This document shows, piece after piece, positions 1-12,647 of a stretch of 64,000 bases of DNA. A program made the position numbers and the translations under genes. Within the stretch, counting starts at the first letter, position 1, and each line of letters begins with the position of its first letter. The DNA is from Galaxea fascicularis. Lineage: Eukaryota; Cnidaria; Anthozoa; Scleractinia; Euphylliidae. Location of the stretch: NCBI GenBank assembly GCA_948470475.1, contig OX419342.1, forward strand, positions 16,670,510 through 16,734,509, in the 5' to 3' direction. The notes under the pieces were generated by a model. It was given only the letters and a program-made list of their open reading frames with translations, ran no database searches and was not told the DNA's origin.

Positions 1-2100
1 TATCTTGGTGTGAGTTTGGTGTGGTTTTTCGTGGACTCTTAACTTCTAAGTCATAACAGCAGATATAATCTAAGAATGTATTTACCTGTGCGTACACGCT
101 GTCACTTTGACTTCTATGTAGGTGAAAAATACATGAAATGCAGCTTATTGGCAGATTTCTTCGATTATAATCGATGATCGATCGGTTGTGAAATCTCAAC
201 TGATTCCCACCACTACTTTGTGGCACAGGAACTATATGATTATGATGAGCAAAAACGATTAACAAACTTTTCTTCATCACAGTTTAATTACATCTGATTA
301 CATTTCGATACAAGTGGTAAAGATCACTTAACTAGGTTAACAGTTCTAGTGTCCCACTATTAAACCAACTTCACAATCGACATGTATCGGTGACATTTTA
401 ATCTATCAAAAAATATTTTACAGCGAAAGTGCGATAAAACTTCAAAGTGAGCTCTCTTCGACACCGCCCATAAAAGAACAAAAGTACTTTGCTCGTCTTG
501 TTTTGAACATTTTATTGTGTTATTCTTGTGATCTATTACATGCAGTAAAGACGATAGAAAATGCCGTAGATGTCCTTTTTACAATAACATGGAAAAACGT
601 TGAGCGAAATCGACTTTACTTTTCATTAAGAAAAGTGACTGCGACAGACTGATCGAGCATACTATTTTAGCCATGAATCAACTAAGGTGATCAACTGCAA
701 TTATTGAGTGATGTTGAGAATCGTTTTTTTCTTGACTTCGATCACTTACAAATATTGCAAACAACAAACCTTGACTACAAGTCGTGGGTGGTATTATTTT
801 TGACATCACTGTTAATGATAACATCTGACTCAGGATTTCTGAAAAACATTTTTCAGCCGTAAACATTGAACAAAGGACGAAGTTTTTACTGCAATAGCCT
901 TAAAAATCTGGGATTTTGTAACTAACAACGAGAATTGCTTTTGATGGACAACAAATTGCTGGCATTTCCAATGCTGCAGCTGTTAAAAATCGTGTTTATA
1001 TTTGGCAATGAGTTGTTGATTACTCTTTTGCGAGTTTCCAATAATGTCAACAAAGCGAAGCCGAGGATATAAACCGTCCGGACTTCGCTTGGCTTTTCTT
1101 CAACCAATTCTTTGCCCAAAAAAATGAGCGGCAGCAGGGAAAACGAAGAGTTTTAGGCTCCAAAATGAAATATTGGAGCGAAAATATGCATTTGGAAAAA
1201 AGACGAGCGTTTTTAGTCCATCCAAACAACATGAAAACAACAAAAGGTAAGAAAACAAAGAACGATGCCAGCGAATGTTTCTTCGGCGTTCCTTGTAGAA
1301 ATTGGAAAACTAAGACAAGTAACAAACATAACTCGTAGTCACAGAGACAAATCACCATATGTGATATAAAAGACACAACAGGAATACTAACCTGCGGACA
1401 GTTTAAGTCAGTCAACAATCACTCCGAACGCAGAGCTAAAGCAGAAGCCGTCAGTTCACACAAAAGTATACGTATTCATTTGCTAAGCAGATACAAATCC
1501 TTATCGGGCCTTGAAGTTTTTCACCGTCACTTTGTTTTACTTCCCATGTCTACCAAGGAAGCTTCTTCAATTAAGGATTTTTAGCGGCAAAACCATCCAG
1601 TTTAATCCACAGCAAAAGTGAGCAATAGAAGACAGCGCCTGCACGATTAAAACCCTGCCAAACCACACGATCTTTTCTCTCGCAGATCCATAAACTATAA
1701 AATAGCAAAGCCAGGCAATCCAATTTGCTGCTCTTAACATCCAAAGGTTGATTCTCATCGGTTTAAACAAAAAACGAACTGAGAAGTAGTCAAGGTAGGC
1801 GGCAAATTGTTTACAGGACGGAGATCTGTTGATCCTGGCGAAAACTTACGCCTCGTTTTGGCTTGGCTTGAGCCTGCGATCGAATTGAAAACGAGTACCT
1901 GGTCAGCGGTCAATTTCAAAAAAACAGCTGACCTCGACAGCTCATAACTTGAGCCCGCGATATGGTCACGTGATACTGGTCAGCGGATACGTTGTTTTGA
2001 CAGGTGTCAATTGACGTTGACATGGATGTCTAATATCAAAGATGTCCGCAGTAAACTAGATGGTCAGCTGGAGCATGGCCGCCATTTTGGATTATTATTA
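1..2100 (+). repeat. Left arm of a giant inverted repeat (non-coding repeat family)
   Basis: Bases 1-2100 are matched in inverted orientation by 2265-4572, with scattered substitutions and small indels; the outer tips read TATCTTGGTGTGAG and CTCACACCAAGATA. The arm probably continues to the left of the window, because the right side goes on beyond 4572 to a family terminus near 4933-4970. No reading frame of any length or recognisable domain lies in the arm, so this looks like a non-autonomous element. A diverged single-arm copy lies at 17928-19990. The short open frames here are in repeat DNA and are not called as genes. Confidence 0.85.
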
Positions 2101-2185
2101 TTATTATTAGGGTATTATTAATTATTGTGCGACGTCGTCGTCGTCGTCGTCGGTCGCGCCCACGAGCAATACCGCTAGCCAAGAT

Positions 2186-2217
<32 letters not shown>

Positions 2218-2264
2218 AGGTATGGGGCTCCGCTTTGCGGCCCTTCGGGCCGCTGGAGCTCCGC
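2101..2264 (+). repeat. Spacer of the giant inverted repeat, with a GC-rich terminal hairpin
   Basis: The spacer contains an ATT microsatellite (about 2091-2109), a GTC trinucleotide run (about 2132-2154) and, at about 2224-2264, a strong hairpin (GCGGCCC, TTC loop, GGGCCGC) followed by GGAGCTCCGCTA. The same unit recurs almost base for base at 5034-5206, one GTC triplet shorter. A variant hairpin with a TTCG loop followed by GGAGCTCCGCTA ends at 20643, so the hairpin appears to be the 3' terminus of the repeat family. The end is hairpin-rich like a Helitron 3' end, but no consistent CTRR tetranucleotide follows it, so I do not assign a class. Confidence 0.7.
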
Positions 2265-4572
2265 TAATAATAATCCAACATGGCGGCCATACTCCAGCTG
2301 ACCACCTAGTTTACAGCGGACATCTTTGATATTAGACATCCATGTCAACGTCAATTGACACCTGTCAAAACAACGTATCCGCTGACCAGTATCACGTGAC
2401 CATATTGCGGGCTCAAGTTATGAGCTGTCGAGGTCAGCTGTTTTTTTGAAGTTGACCGCTGACCAGATAATGGTCTTCAATTCGATCGCAGGCTCAAGCC
2501 AGGCCAAAACGAGGCGTAAGTTTTCGCCAGGATCGACAGATCTCCGTCCTGTAAACAATTCGCCGCCTACAGCTGTACCTTGACTACTTTCCAGTTCGTT
2601 CTTTGTTTAAACCGATGAGAATCAGCCCTTGGATGTTAACAGCAGCAAATTGGATTGCCTGGCTTTGATATTTTATAGTTTACGGATCTTCAAGAGAAAA
2701 GATCGTGTGGTTTGGCAGGGTTTTAATCATGCAGGCGCTGTCTTCGATTGCTGACTTTTGCTGTGTATTAAACTGGACGGTTTTGCCGCTAAAAATCCTT
2801 AATTGAAGAAGCTTCCTTCGTAAACATGGGAAGTAACACAAAGTGACGGTGAAAAACTTCAAGGCCCGCTAAGGATTTGTATCTGCTTAGCATATGAATA
2901 CTTTTGTGTGAAATGACGGCTTCTGCTTTAGCTTTGCGCTCGGAGTGATTGTTGACTGACTTAAACTGTCCGCAGGTTAGTACTCCTGTTGTGTCTTTTA
3001 TATGACATATGGTGATTTTTCTCTGTCCGCTACGAGTTATGTTTGTTACTTGTCTTAGTTTTCCAACTTCTACAAGGAACGCCGAAGAAACATTCGCCGG
3101 CATCGTTCTTTGTTTTCTAGCTTACCGTTTGTTGTTTTCATGCTGTTTTCCTACTGAAAAATGCTCGTCTTCTTTCCTAATGCATATTTTCGATCCAATA
3201 TTTCATTTTGAATCCTAAAATTCTTCGTTTTCCCTGCTGTCGCTCATTTTTTGGGCAAAGTATTGGTTGAAGAAAAGCTAAGCGAAGTCCGGAGGGTTTA
3301 TATCCTCGGCTTCGCTTTGTTTTCGGAAACTCGCAAAGAGTAATCGACAACTCATTGCCAAACGTAAACACGATTTTTAACAGCTGCAGCATTGGAAATG
3401 CCAGCAATATGTTGTCCCTCAAAAGCAATTCTCGTTGTTAGTTACAAAATCGCAGATTTTCAAGGCTATTGCAGTAAAAACTTCGTCCTTTGTTCAATGT
3501 TTACGGCTGAAAAATGTTTTTCAGAAATCCTGAGTCAGATGTTATCATTAACAGTGATGTCAAAAATAATACTACCCTCAACTTGTAATTATATATAGTG
3601 TTCTAAAAAATAATACCGCCCACGAGTTGTAGTCAAGGTTTGTAGTTTACAATATTTGTAATTGATCGAAGTCCATTCTCAGCATCACTAGATAATTGCA
3701 GTTGATCACCTGAGTTGATTCATGGCTAAAATACTATGCTCGATCAGTCTGTCGCAGTCACTTTTCTCAAGGAAAAGTAAAGTCGATTTCGCTCAACGTT
3801 TTTCCATGTTATTGTAAAAAGGACGGCACTTCCTATCGTCTTTACTGTAATAGATCACAAGAATAACACCATAAAATGTTCAAAACAAGGCGAGCAAAGT
3901 ACTTTTGTTCTTTTATGGGCGGTGTCGAAGAGAGCTCACTTTGACGTTTTATCGCACTTTCGCTGTCAAATATTTTTTGATAAATTAAAATGTCACCGAT
4001 ACATTTCGGTTGTGAAGTTGGTTTAATAGTGGGACACTAGAACTGTTAACCTAGTTAAGAGATTTTTACCACTTGTATCGAAATGTGATCAGATGTAATT
4101 AAACTGCGATTAAGAAAAGTTTGTTAATCGTTGTTGCTCATCATAATCATATTATAGTTCCTGTGCCACAAAGTAGTGGTGGGAATCGGTTGAGATTTCA
4201 CAACCGATCGATCATCGATTATAATCGAAAAAATCTGCCAATAAGCAATTCATGTATTTTTCACCTACATAGAAGTCAAAGTGATAGCGTGTACGCACAG
4301 GTAAACACATTCTTAGGGCCTGATTACATGAGGCGGGCTGGCCCGGTTAGCCGGGCTGGTGTCACTTTGCCGGGATCTCAGCATGTTTCTTAAACGCAAG
4401 AAAAATCAACTTTGCGATTACATGACAACCGGGCCAGCCCGGTTAGAAGCAGCCCGGCTAACCGGGCCAGCCCGGCTCATGTAATCAGGCGCTTAGATTA
4501 TATCTGCTGTTATATGACTTAGAAGTTTAATAGGAGTCCACGAAAAACCACACCAAACTCACACCAAGATAT
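2265..4572 (-). repeat. Right arm of the giant inverted repeat
   Basis: Reverse-complement partner of 1-2100. It is about 200 bp longer, mostly because a 177-bp palindromic MITE sits at 4316-4492. Otherwise the arms match throughout, for example TGGCGGCCAT at 2281 against ATGGCCGCCA at 2075. The two arms could form a hairpin more than 2 kb long. Confidence 0.85.
4316..4492. mobile_element. Palindromic MITE inserted in the right arm, TTA target duplication
   Basis: Terminal inverted repeats begin GGGCCTGATTACATGA and end TCATGTAATCAGGCGC, with internal GC-rich repeats of CCCGGTTAGCCGGG type. TTA flanks it on both sides (4313-4315 and 4493-4495). The other arm of the giant palindrome (around 70-90) has the uninterrupted sequence with a single TAA/TTA, so the insertion and its 3-bp duplication can be read directly. 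A TTA/TAA target and such ends are typical of PIF/Harbinger-derived MITEs; that class call is inference. Confidence 0.85.
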
Positions 4573-4973
4573 TAAACGGTCATTTTTCTTGATTTTAATA
4601 CTTTTGTGTCCCCAATAAATTTTTAATTTTTCCGCAACAATCGATTATGAAAAAAGAAAAAAAAGAATAATCGATTGTCGCGTCGCTTGAACTTTTCGAT
4701 CAACTTTCGATTACAACCGATCATCGGCCCACCACTACCACAAAGACCGATGATAATTCGAAAATCTACGTTTGCACTTGATTGAATGATGGCTCTGGCT
4801 CTGTAGCAAAACAGTGAAAAATATGTGTATATGTAATTACAATATAGAGAAGTCCTTACTGGAGTCATGATTCAAGTCCTGTGGCATTGCCATATTAGTT
4901 TATCTGTAAATGCTAATATCAAGGAAATAACTGTGGAGCTCCGCTTTTAGGCTTGCCTAAATCTATATATTAT
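4573..4973 (-). repeat. Outer segment of the palindrome family, to its terminus
   Basis: Read on the minus strand, this continues from the right arm to a terminus with AAGCGGAGCTCCACAG near 4933. It is homologous to 17930-18145 in the opposite orientation: the same AGCGGAGCTCCACAG start, then related text through CAGAGCCA and TTATCATCGG. The homology shows that the family extends about 400 bp outside the visible palindrome tips. No gene is seen. Confidence 0.65.
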
Positions 4974-5119
4974 CAAAGATGTCCGCAGTAAACTAGATGG
5001 TCAGCTGGAGTATGGCCGCCATTTTGGATTATTATTATTATTATTAGGGTATTATTAATTATTGTGCGACGTCGTCGTCGTCGTCGGTCGCGCCCACGAG
5101 CAATACCGCTAGCCAAGAT

Positions 5120-5151
<32 letters not shown>

Positions 5152-5206
5152 AGGTATGGGGCTCCGCTTTGCGGCCCTTCGGGCCGCTGGAGCTCCGCTA
5201 TCAATT
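4974..5206 (+). repeat. Third, 3'-terminal fragment of the palindrome family
   Basis: Starts TATCAAAGATGTCCGCAG and matches 2035-2266 nearly perfectly, including the ATT run, GTC run, the GCGGCCC/GGGCCGC hairpin and the GGAGCTCCGCTA end. It abuts the outer terminus of the minus-oriented copy directly, giving a plus / minus / plus arrangement of one family. Confidence 0.8.
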
Positions 5207-6667
5207 ATTTCAACTAAAGAAACAATTACTTCAATCTACTTCAAACGGCAGGCATCTGGTTGATTAAAATAATTTTGGCCCCGTGGTTTGTGAGAGTGGT
5301 GAGATCAAAATATGACGATAAGATTTCCAATCAAAACTAAGCATAATAAATTAATATTATCTAAAACCTCGTTTTATGAAAGACGCACGACGTATTTGCG
5401 GCTGGAAGACGAATTCAAGTCACGAAAAATCAGAGAAGAAATTTAGGAACTTGTTTCTTCGACCGTCAGTATCACTGCTGGTAGAAAGGTTGTCTACTTT
5501 GTTTGTTTGTTGTTTGTTCTCGACGCGTATTCATTCGGTTCTTACAATAGTGCAAAAGGCATTCCTGTTTTGGTCTGAATATCTCCCGCCATCCAAACGA
5601 AGTAAAGTTGTGAACATTTGTGTTTGACATTTATTGGCAAACTTAATTACCCATTGTCACTTCCCGTCACGCTATGCGAATTGTTCTGATTTTGTTTGGG
5701 GTCGACACAAATGACGACCGGCATAATCTCGTACCCAGGTCTCACTGCAGGTCTGGTAAAATTCGATACAGGGCCATTTCTGGTTGGTTACGACAAGAAA
5801 AAAGCCGAGAGCTCCATGAAAGACCGGAAGTATTAACTTGGGGCTGGGTCATTTGATCGCCTAGTCTGCCTAGTGGGGCCCAGGAGACGGAAATTTCAGC
5901 AATTAAAAACAAATAATTTCCGAGGGTTTGCCCCGGGGGGATGTTGAAGTTTCAAATTGAAAAAGAGTTCATGCGTGTGCTTGATAAATCAGTCTTTCAA
6001 AATTTATGAGAGTTTTTACGTTAACTGTAATCCCCATTTCCAAAACGAGGAATAGTTTCTCTGTTGACATGTATCGATTTAAACTGAACTGATGCAGTTG
6101 AAAAAACTGCATACGCATGAAAGAGCAACTGGATCGTACATGTATCGATTTAAACTGAACTGATGCAGTTGAAAAAACTGCATACGCATGAAAGAGCAAC
6201 TGGATCGTGATACTTTTAAAGAGAAAACATTGTCTCCTAGCTACTCTGTTGTTCGGCGATCTACACTTATTTACAAAATCACTAACCATATCTTTGAACT
6301 TTAAATTTAATTTATTTCACGGAATCTTTATTTGTTTTTAGGATTATCGATTGGCTTTCCCATCATCAATCGCACTTGAATTTCCGTGTAATTTCTAGTG
6401 GATTTGCGATTCGCTCTCAAAACGCCAGTCCCGCAGCACATACTAATTCCGTTTACGAGACCGACGCCAGCACACAGATATGGCCAATTGAAAATCCACC
6501 AGTAGAATTCAACATGCTCTTGACAACTGGAACACAACACGTCAATCACTGTGTTTACAGCCGGTGGATCAGGGTTGACACAGGACTCACTTTAAAGAAA
6601 ATTTCCATATGAACGAGAACCGACAGTAATGAGAGAGGGGTAAGGAAGCCGCCAATATTTTTTCCAA
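5207..6667. other. Intergenic sequence 5' of the transferrin-receptor-like gene
   Basis: No coding exon is recognised. It holds an exact two-copy tandem repeat at 6067-6208 and presumably the promoter and 5' UTR of the gene starting at 6668, but no convincing TATA box or initiator could be picked out by eye. Confidence 0.5.
6067..6208. repeat. 71-bp tandem duplication, two exact copies
   Basis: The unit beginning ACATGTATCGATTTAAAC occurs at 6067 and again at 6138 with no differences that I can see up to about 6208, so it is recent. The unit carries its own small palindrome (TGCAGTTGAAAAAACTGCA). It lies about 460 bp upstream of the start codon at 6668. Confidence 0.9.
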
Positions 6668-6882
6668 ATGGGAATGTCACTACAAAAAAAATTCATCTGT
6701 GGATTTACTTCGTTTGTTTTGTTCATTGGTCTTGTTGGATTCATAATCGGCTTTTTCGCGCGCTCCAGCAAGAATTGCGGAGGCGCGAAAAAAAGCGGGA
6801 ACAATGACAGAGTCGGGATGATAACGTTGCAAAAAGACGCTTTAGAGCAAGTTGCAGCACAAAGGATTCGCGATTATCAAAA
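6668..6882 (+). CDS. Exon 1: cytoplasmic tail and signal anchor of the TfR/GCPII-like protein
   Basis: Starts with ATG at 6668 (MGMSLQKKF). About 20 hydrophobic residues (CGFTSFVLFIGLVGFIIGFF) follow after a short basic stretch, the pattern of a type II signal anchor, then a polar stem. The splice donor AA|GTGAGT at 6883 leaves two bases (AA) that the first base of exon 2 completes to Lys. The second in-frame ATG (residue 3) could also initiate; the effect on topology would be nil. Confidence 0.88.
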
Positions 6883-9800
6883 GTGAGTATCATTTTCAAA
6901 TGATCATATTAATAAACACAAGAATAGCAGTGTGTGATGGTTTATTCACAGCACGTTTTAGTCAATTTTGGCACCGAAAACAACAGTGATCATTATCTTG
7001 CAAATGACGAGTGTATAAGTTTGATAAATGAGAAACCCTCAGTCAGGTATAAGCTTAAACATTTAAGTCTTCTCGTGTGGGGGCCGTGCATGGAATACCG
7101 TCTTGAGTGCGTTTCATACGCGTTTAATCAAGTATTTCTTGACTGTTGACTGAAAAGATTTTCTTCAATTTTAGATGAAATTCTAGTTGACAAACGAGAA
7201 CAACAGCAGTTATAAGATATATGTCTATCAATATTTTAAACACGAATTTTAATGATGTTGGAGGTAATCTTTTTGTGTAATGTCCTTCTTAACTGCAGTG
7301 CAAAGGAATCAGCCATTTACTCGCTTATTACGGTTTGCGCTGCAATGTTTATAAGACGAGTGAATATAGGTTCAATGTTTTCAAAATAATTAATAAACGT
7401 CACACCCGCAGTAACGGAAAACAAAAGCAAACTCTTGCTAATCAGTCCAATTCGGGTACGCCACGTCTTGTCACTTAGCGATTCATATTCCTTTTAGAAA
7501 TAAAGTTGCCTTTAAAAGAAAGCGTCTGGTAACATCACTCGCGGTTTCCATTTGAACGATTAGAAATTAAAGCCAAACTTCGCGATGTCCATGTTCATTA
7601 GCAAGCACTTTCGGAAAAGATTTGAACCTGTTTCAACGCTATAGTTTTATAGTCTAAAGCTTGAAGGAGCGACATGTTTCATCTTGTTCTCCCTGGCTTT
7701 TACCTTTTGTCTTGTTTTGTATTATTTTATAAATTTTTTGACCTCTTCAGTATTTCTTAAACTTTCGACGCTGTTCACCTGAGCTTGGAGAATTTTTTTT
7801 GTAAGTCAATCAAAGCCATTTTTAACTAATTTCCGCACTCTTTACATATAATAGATATCGCTTACTGAATTACTACTACAGCAAGGAGTAGAACAAAATG
7901 TCTTTCGAAAACTTCGACCTCAGATACGACGAAATTTAAGGCAGTATATAAGCTTTGTTTTATAAGCAGACTCAGTTTAGTTTGACAAACAATTATACAC
8001 CACATGAAAGATCATAAATGTCTCATTGTCTTTGCAGTTATTTGTAAAGGCAGGAGCAGCTGTCTGCCCGCGGCTTGCTCGCTGAACAAATAAGGGCATT
8101 AACAAAATGAATCCTTGGGCTCTTAAGAGCTCATATGTCGAAAAAAAGGTGATAAGTCAAAAGTTTATTTCTAAAACCAAAGGCAACATATAAAACGACT
8201 CCGGCGAGATGGTATCACACGCAACAACCACTGTTATGAAAAATATATTTTTGTGGCAAAATAGAAACCCAGCGGTAGTTGACCTCTGACAGTCGGCTTT
8301 ACTCAAGTGATGAAAAACCATGATAGTGTTTTCCTTTTATGCTTTTAACAATATACCAGATTGATTCACAGCAGACTAAAAAACTCGCTGATAAATCGTT
8401 TAAGGACATTTTTTAGCCCGGCGGCTTTGATCGGAACGTGCAACGTGATTCAACTTGAAACAAACAAAACATTTTGGTACAATGCCGAAAATAAACCTCA
8501 CATATTCCACGTGAATTAAAGAAGTCTCTTGGAAATGCAAAACTGAGGAAGATGTAGTACGGATGACGACAAAATTTCATCGCACGAGTAAGCTTAATTA
8601 CACAAAGCTTAACTTCGCACAGCCTGAGGTGCTGGTATTCTTTTGATGCAAGATGTTTTCACCACAAAGAGATCTGATACATACGCAGTCCAATATACGA
8701 AATTCATTAATAAATTAAAACAGTATTCTATTCAGCTGCATTCACGTGGATTCATAGTTCATGCTCAGTTATATTAGGTATAGAAAAATGATCGACCAGG
8801 TGATCGGGCTAAACCAAGCTGAGACAGCTTGCGCGTATTTAAAACCAGTGTGAACGACATTTCGAAAGCTTAGGAGAACTCTGGGTAAACGAGTGCAAGA
8901 AAGTAACTTACAGGTCACGTTTTAGCTGGGTCTACCCGCTATGATCGAATTCTCCCGCCGCTCAAAGTCGATTGTATCGCTGTTTATTTCCTGGGATTGA
9001 AATGAGTTCAACTACAGTCTATATGACTGGAAAGAGACGAAAGACGCAAATAAATTTCTCTAAGAGAACTTTGTTTGCGTATATCCATGCCACACAATTA
9101 TCATCTCATTCCGGCGCCGGTTGTAAGCGGTATGTAGGTATGTAGGTAGGAAAGTAACTTTATTTCAACTCGGGTTGATGAGGCTGATTAGGCCCCTAGC
9201 AATATACATGCTAATATGCCGAGAAGCTGGAATGTATTATAATCATAATAAGCGCCCGCCTTAGCTCTTTAAAGGTCCCGATAACTATGTTAGAAAAGAA
9301 AAAAAAAAAACAATTGCAATTTCTCTTTATCTTTTCCGTCAGGCATTTCTCAAATGAATCATTGGACATCACTGGAACAAATGACAGCTGTAAGCATGCG
9401 CACTTCATAGAAAAGGAATGGAATTCACTCGGTCTCAACACGGTGGAAGTAAAACGCTATGACGTTCTATTCTCGTACCTCAAGAAACCTAGCGAACTGT
9501 CATTAGTTGATGAAACTGGACATGTGGTTTCTTCTTCAATCTTAGCAAAGAGGAGCATACACGACTCGGGTGGAGTGCCATTCAATGCTTATTCCACCTC
9601 TGTAGTGGTAATGGGTAAACTGTTATATGTCAATTATGGAAGAGAGAATGATTTCAAGTACCTGGACGAAAGCAACATTTCAAGTACAGGAAAACTTGTT
9701 CTGCTTAGATACGGAAAGATCCTTGAAAGCACTAAGGTACCAACCAAGGTTTCATTTTTGTGTAATTCCACATGTTATAAACTTTCTCCACCCTTCAAGG

Positions 9801-12616
9801 TCTTTTCCTGAGGTACTAATAGCGGACAAGGTGGCTTAGACTCTTTTATCAAGAATCTAAGCAAATATAATGATAGTGCTGATAAAAGCATTTCAGATAG
9901 AAAGAAAAAAAAACTGATCGATATTTCAACACACGCAGATAGAAAGAAAAAAAAACTGATGAACCCCAGTTCAACACACGAACTGACATGCTATATTCTT
10001 TATTATTATATGGCAACTCTAGTACGAGTGATTTGATTTGCTGCTGAGCGGCCAGATTTCCCTGTAGCGACCGGCGGCATTAGGAATTCAAACTTTCTTT
10101 CGGTGATTTTTGGAAGAACAAGTGACAAAACTTGATAAAATTATCAATGACGAGGAACATTTAGAGAATCAGTTCCATTATCGGGGATAAAGGAAGAACA
10201 AGCCAAAATACAACTTCCGGTGCAATATGTGTTTTACATTTTATGTTTCCATAAAAAGCCACATAATAAATGTCGTCCGTTCGATCATTACAAGGAAATA
10301 TCAGACGCCGGCCTCGCGACCGCTCGGTCAATACATTCAGTAATGTAATGACTTCACTCTCGGTTAATAAGTGGTATATTAAGAACTCTTTAGGATTTAT
10401 CTGCCTCCTTTCATCATTTTAGTTGTCTTTTTATATAATTTTGATCGAAAATAACACTTGCAGTGATTACTGCTATCACTGAACAGATTGCCAATGCACA
10501 GAAATGGAATACAGCAGGAGTGTTGCTGTACCTGGACCCTGCTGATTCGGGTTATGATGCAGCAAATAGCACTTCAAAAAAGGTCATGTCGTATGCTAGT
10601 GATACAGCAGGATGGGTGAATACAGAAGATCCCTTGACGCCTGGATACCCAGCCACGAGTGAGTCCATGCATTTTTAGGGTAGGGAACATATCTGTTTGA
10701 AAAAAATGTCATTTTAACCATAATTGCTGGTAATCTCGCAATCTGATTGGCTAATTTGCTGTTGTGGATAAGTGCCTAGACAACGCTGCTCGCGAAAACT
10801 TGTCACGTAATCCCTTTTTCAACTATCAAATATTTTATTTAACGTTGATATTGTGGTATTTTGATATTGTCCTGCGCCTCGCGTGAGTCCACAAGATTTT
10901 GACCACTCCAGACAACACTAAATCACGTCCGATTTGTTACGTTTATAGGTGTCAGTTTAACATTCTATCGTATAATTTTCTTCATGTCTGCCATTGATAA
11001 AAAGGTTTTATTTTATTTTTATCACACAGCTGGAATTTTCAGAGAACCGATGGAAAACATTTTACGCAAATTTCCTATCCAGCCGATTCCAAGTGAAGAA
11101 GCAGATAAGCTATTGAGGTAATGGTGCCGACAAAAGTCACGACTGATCACAAGTTGGTTTGTGTTTGAAAGTGATTCAGTAAACATGTGCTACGCCATCA
11201 GTTATGCCCTTTGCACTCGGAATTTGTACAACCTATAGAAGGTATGAAGAGCCGATTTCTGAGAATATCGAGAGTCAACGGACAGTAGCAAAAAATCGGA
11301 ATTTTTATTTTATTTTGCCAAATCATTCCTTTGGATGACTGTATTTAACCAAAACATTCAAACGTACCAATGCTTTATTAGACGAGCGAAATTTTAAAAA
11401 GTTTAATAACTGGACATATACAATGGGTTCCGCTAAAAGTATGGGGCTCCGCTAAAACACGTCGTACAAAAGCAAAGCTCAGCACAAATAATACATTGTC
11501 TCTCTGCTTTAAAAATGTTCATTGGCCGTTTAAAAATTGTACTTACAAAATTGAGGCAACTTCGATTCACTATAAACGGTATCTTGTATATATCATTTGA
11601 TTAAAAAAATTGACATCTTAGAAAACCTTTACTACTACACTTTCCACTCTAAAGGGGAGGGGAGAAAGGGGGGGGGGGAGGTGGAGAGGGGAGTAATTTG
11701 TTCTGTGAAAAATTGGCACGAAAACTCAGCATAGGTTTGATTTATTTCCAGCGAACCATCCTAATTCTTAAGAGCCAGAATAATTATTAATGTAGGTTAA
11801 GAGTAGTTGCGAATGAAAAGTTAAACATTTGTTACGTCGAACCTTTTCTTTTATCTTTAATTCGTACATTCCAAAAATATAGCACAGTAATTTGCATAAA
11901 TTTGCTGTATTTTCGATCGCGATCGGCGTGAGGGTTAACATTTGCGCGTAGGTTACGTGACGCCATGTACTTATTGCGTTTAATCGATCAACATCTCTTT
12001 TCTTTTCGTCCCATCAATGTGTGATGACTGGGCAGCAGATACTAAGACTTCGGGCACAGTTCTTTCCTATACGGACCTCGTAGTCGGTGAATAACGTGTA
12101 TCTCTTTCAAAATAAGGCGATATAGTATTACTAAAATCAGGTATTTTCCAAATCCCCGGCGCGTTCGTGTTCCATTTGTACTGGACGAACCGAAAATTTG
12201 GCTAATGCCCTCCGCACACTAGCCGATTTTTTGTCGCGACTGATCACGTTGACGCTCGGGGCTGAGTCATCCAAAATCAAGATGGCACCCATTCCACTGA
12301 CGAGGCGAAAATTGAAAATTCACGTGACCCTCATGACGCTTCCTGAGGGAGGGGAGCAGGGGAGCAGGGTTGGCGCAGTAGTGAGAGCACTCGCCTTCCA
12401 CCAATGTGTCCCGGGTTCGATTCCCGAACTCGGCGTCATCAGTGGGCTGAGTTTGTTGGTTCTCTTCTCTGCTCCGAGTGGTTTTTCTCCGGGTACTCCG
12501 GTTTTCCCGTCTCCTCAAAAACGAACATTTGATTTAATTTAGATTTACAGTGTCCCCAATAAGTAGAGCACTCGTGTTTAGCTAGAACGACTTGAGACTT
12601 AAATATAGTGATTATT

Positions 12617-12647
<31 letters not shown>

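Noticed and set aside
2224..2266. Helitron 3' end
   Set aside because: A hairpin is present, but the bases after it are CTAA, CTAT and CTAT in the three copies, not a constant CTRR, and no Rep/helicase or 5' TC end was found.
9287..9811. Single 174-residue open frame starting at an ATG at 9287
   Set aside because: The first part is an intron end (A-rich, then a pyrimidine tract and AG at 9342) and the last part lies beyond the donor at 9737; only 9343-9736 is exon.
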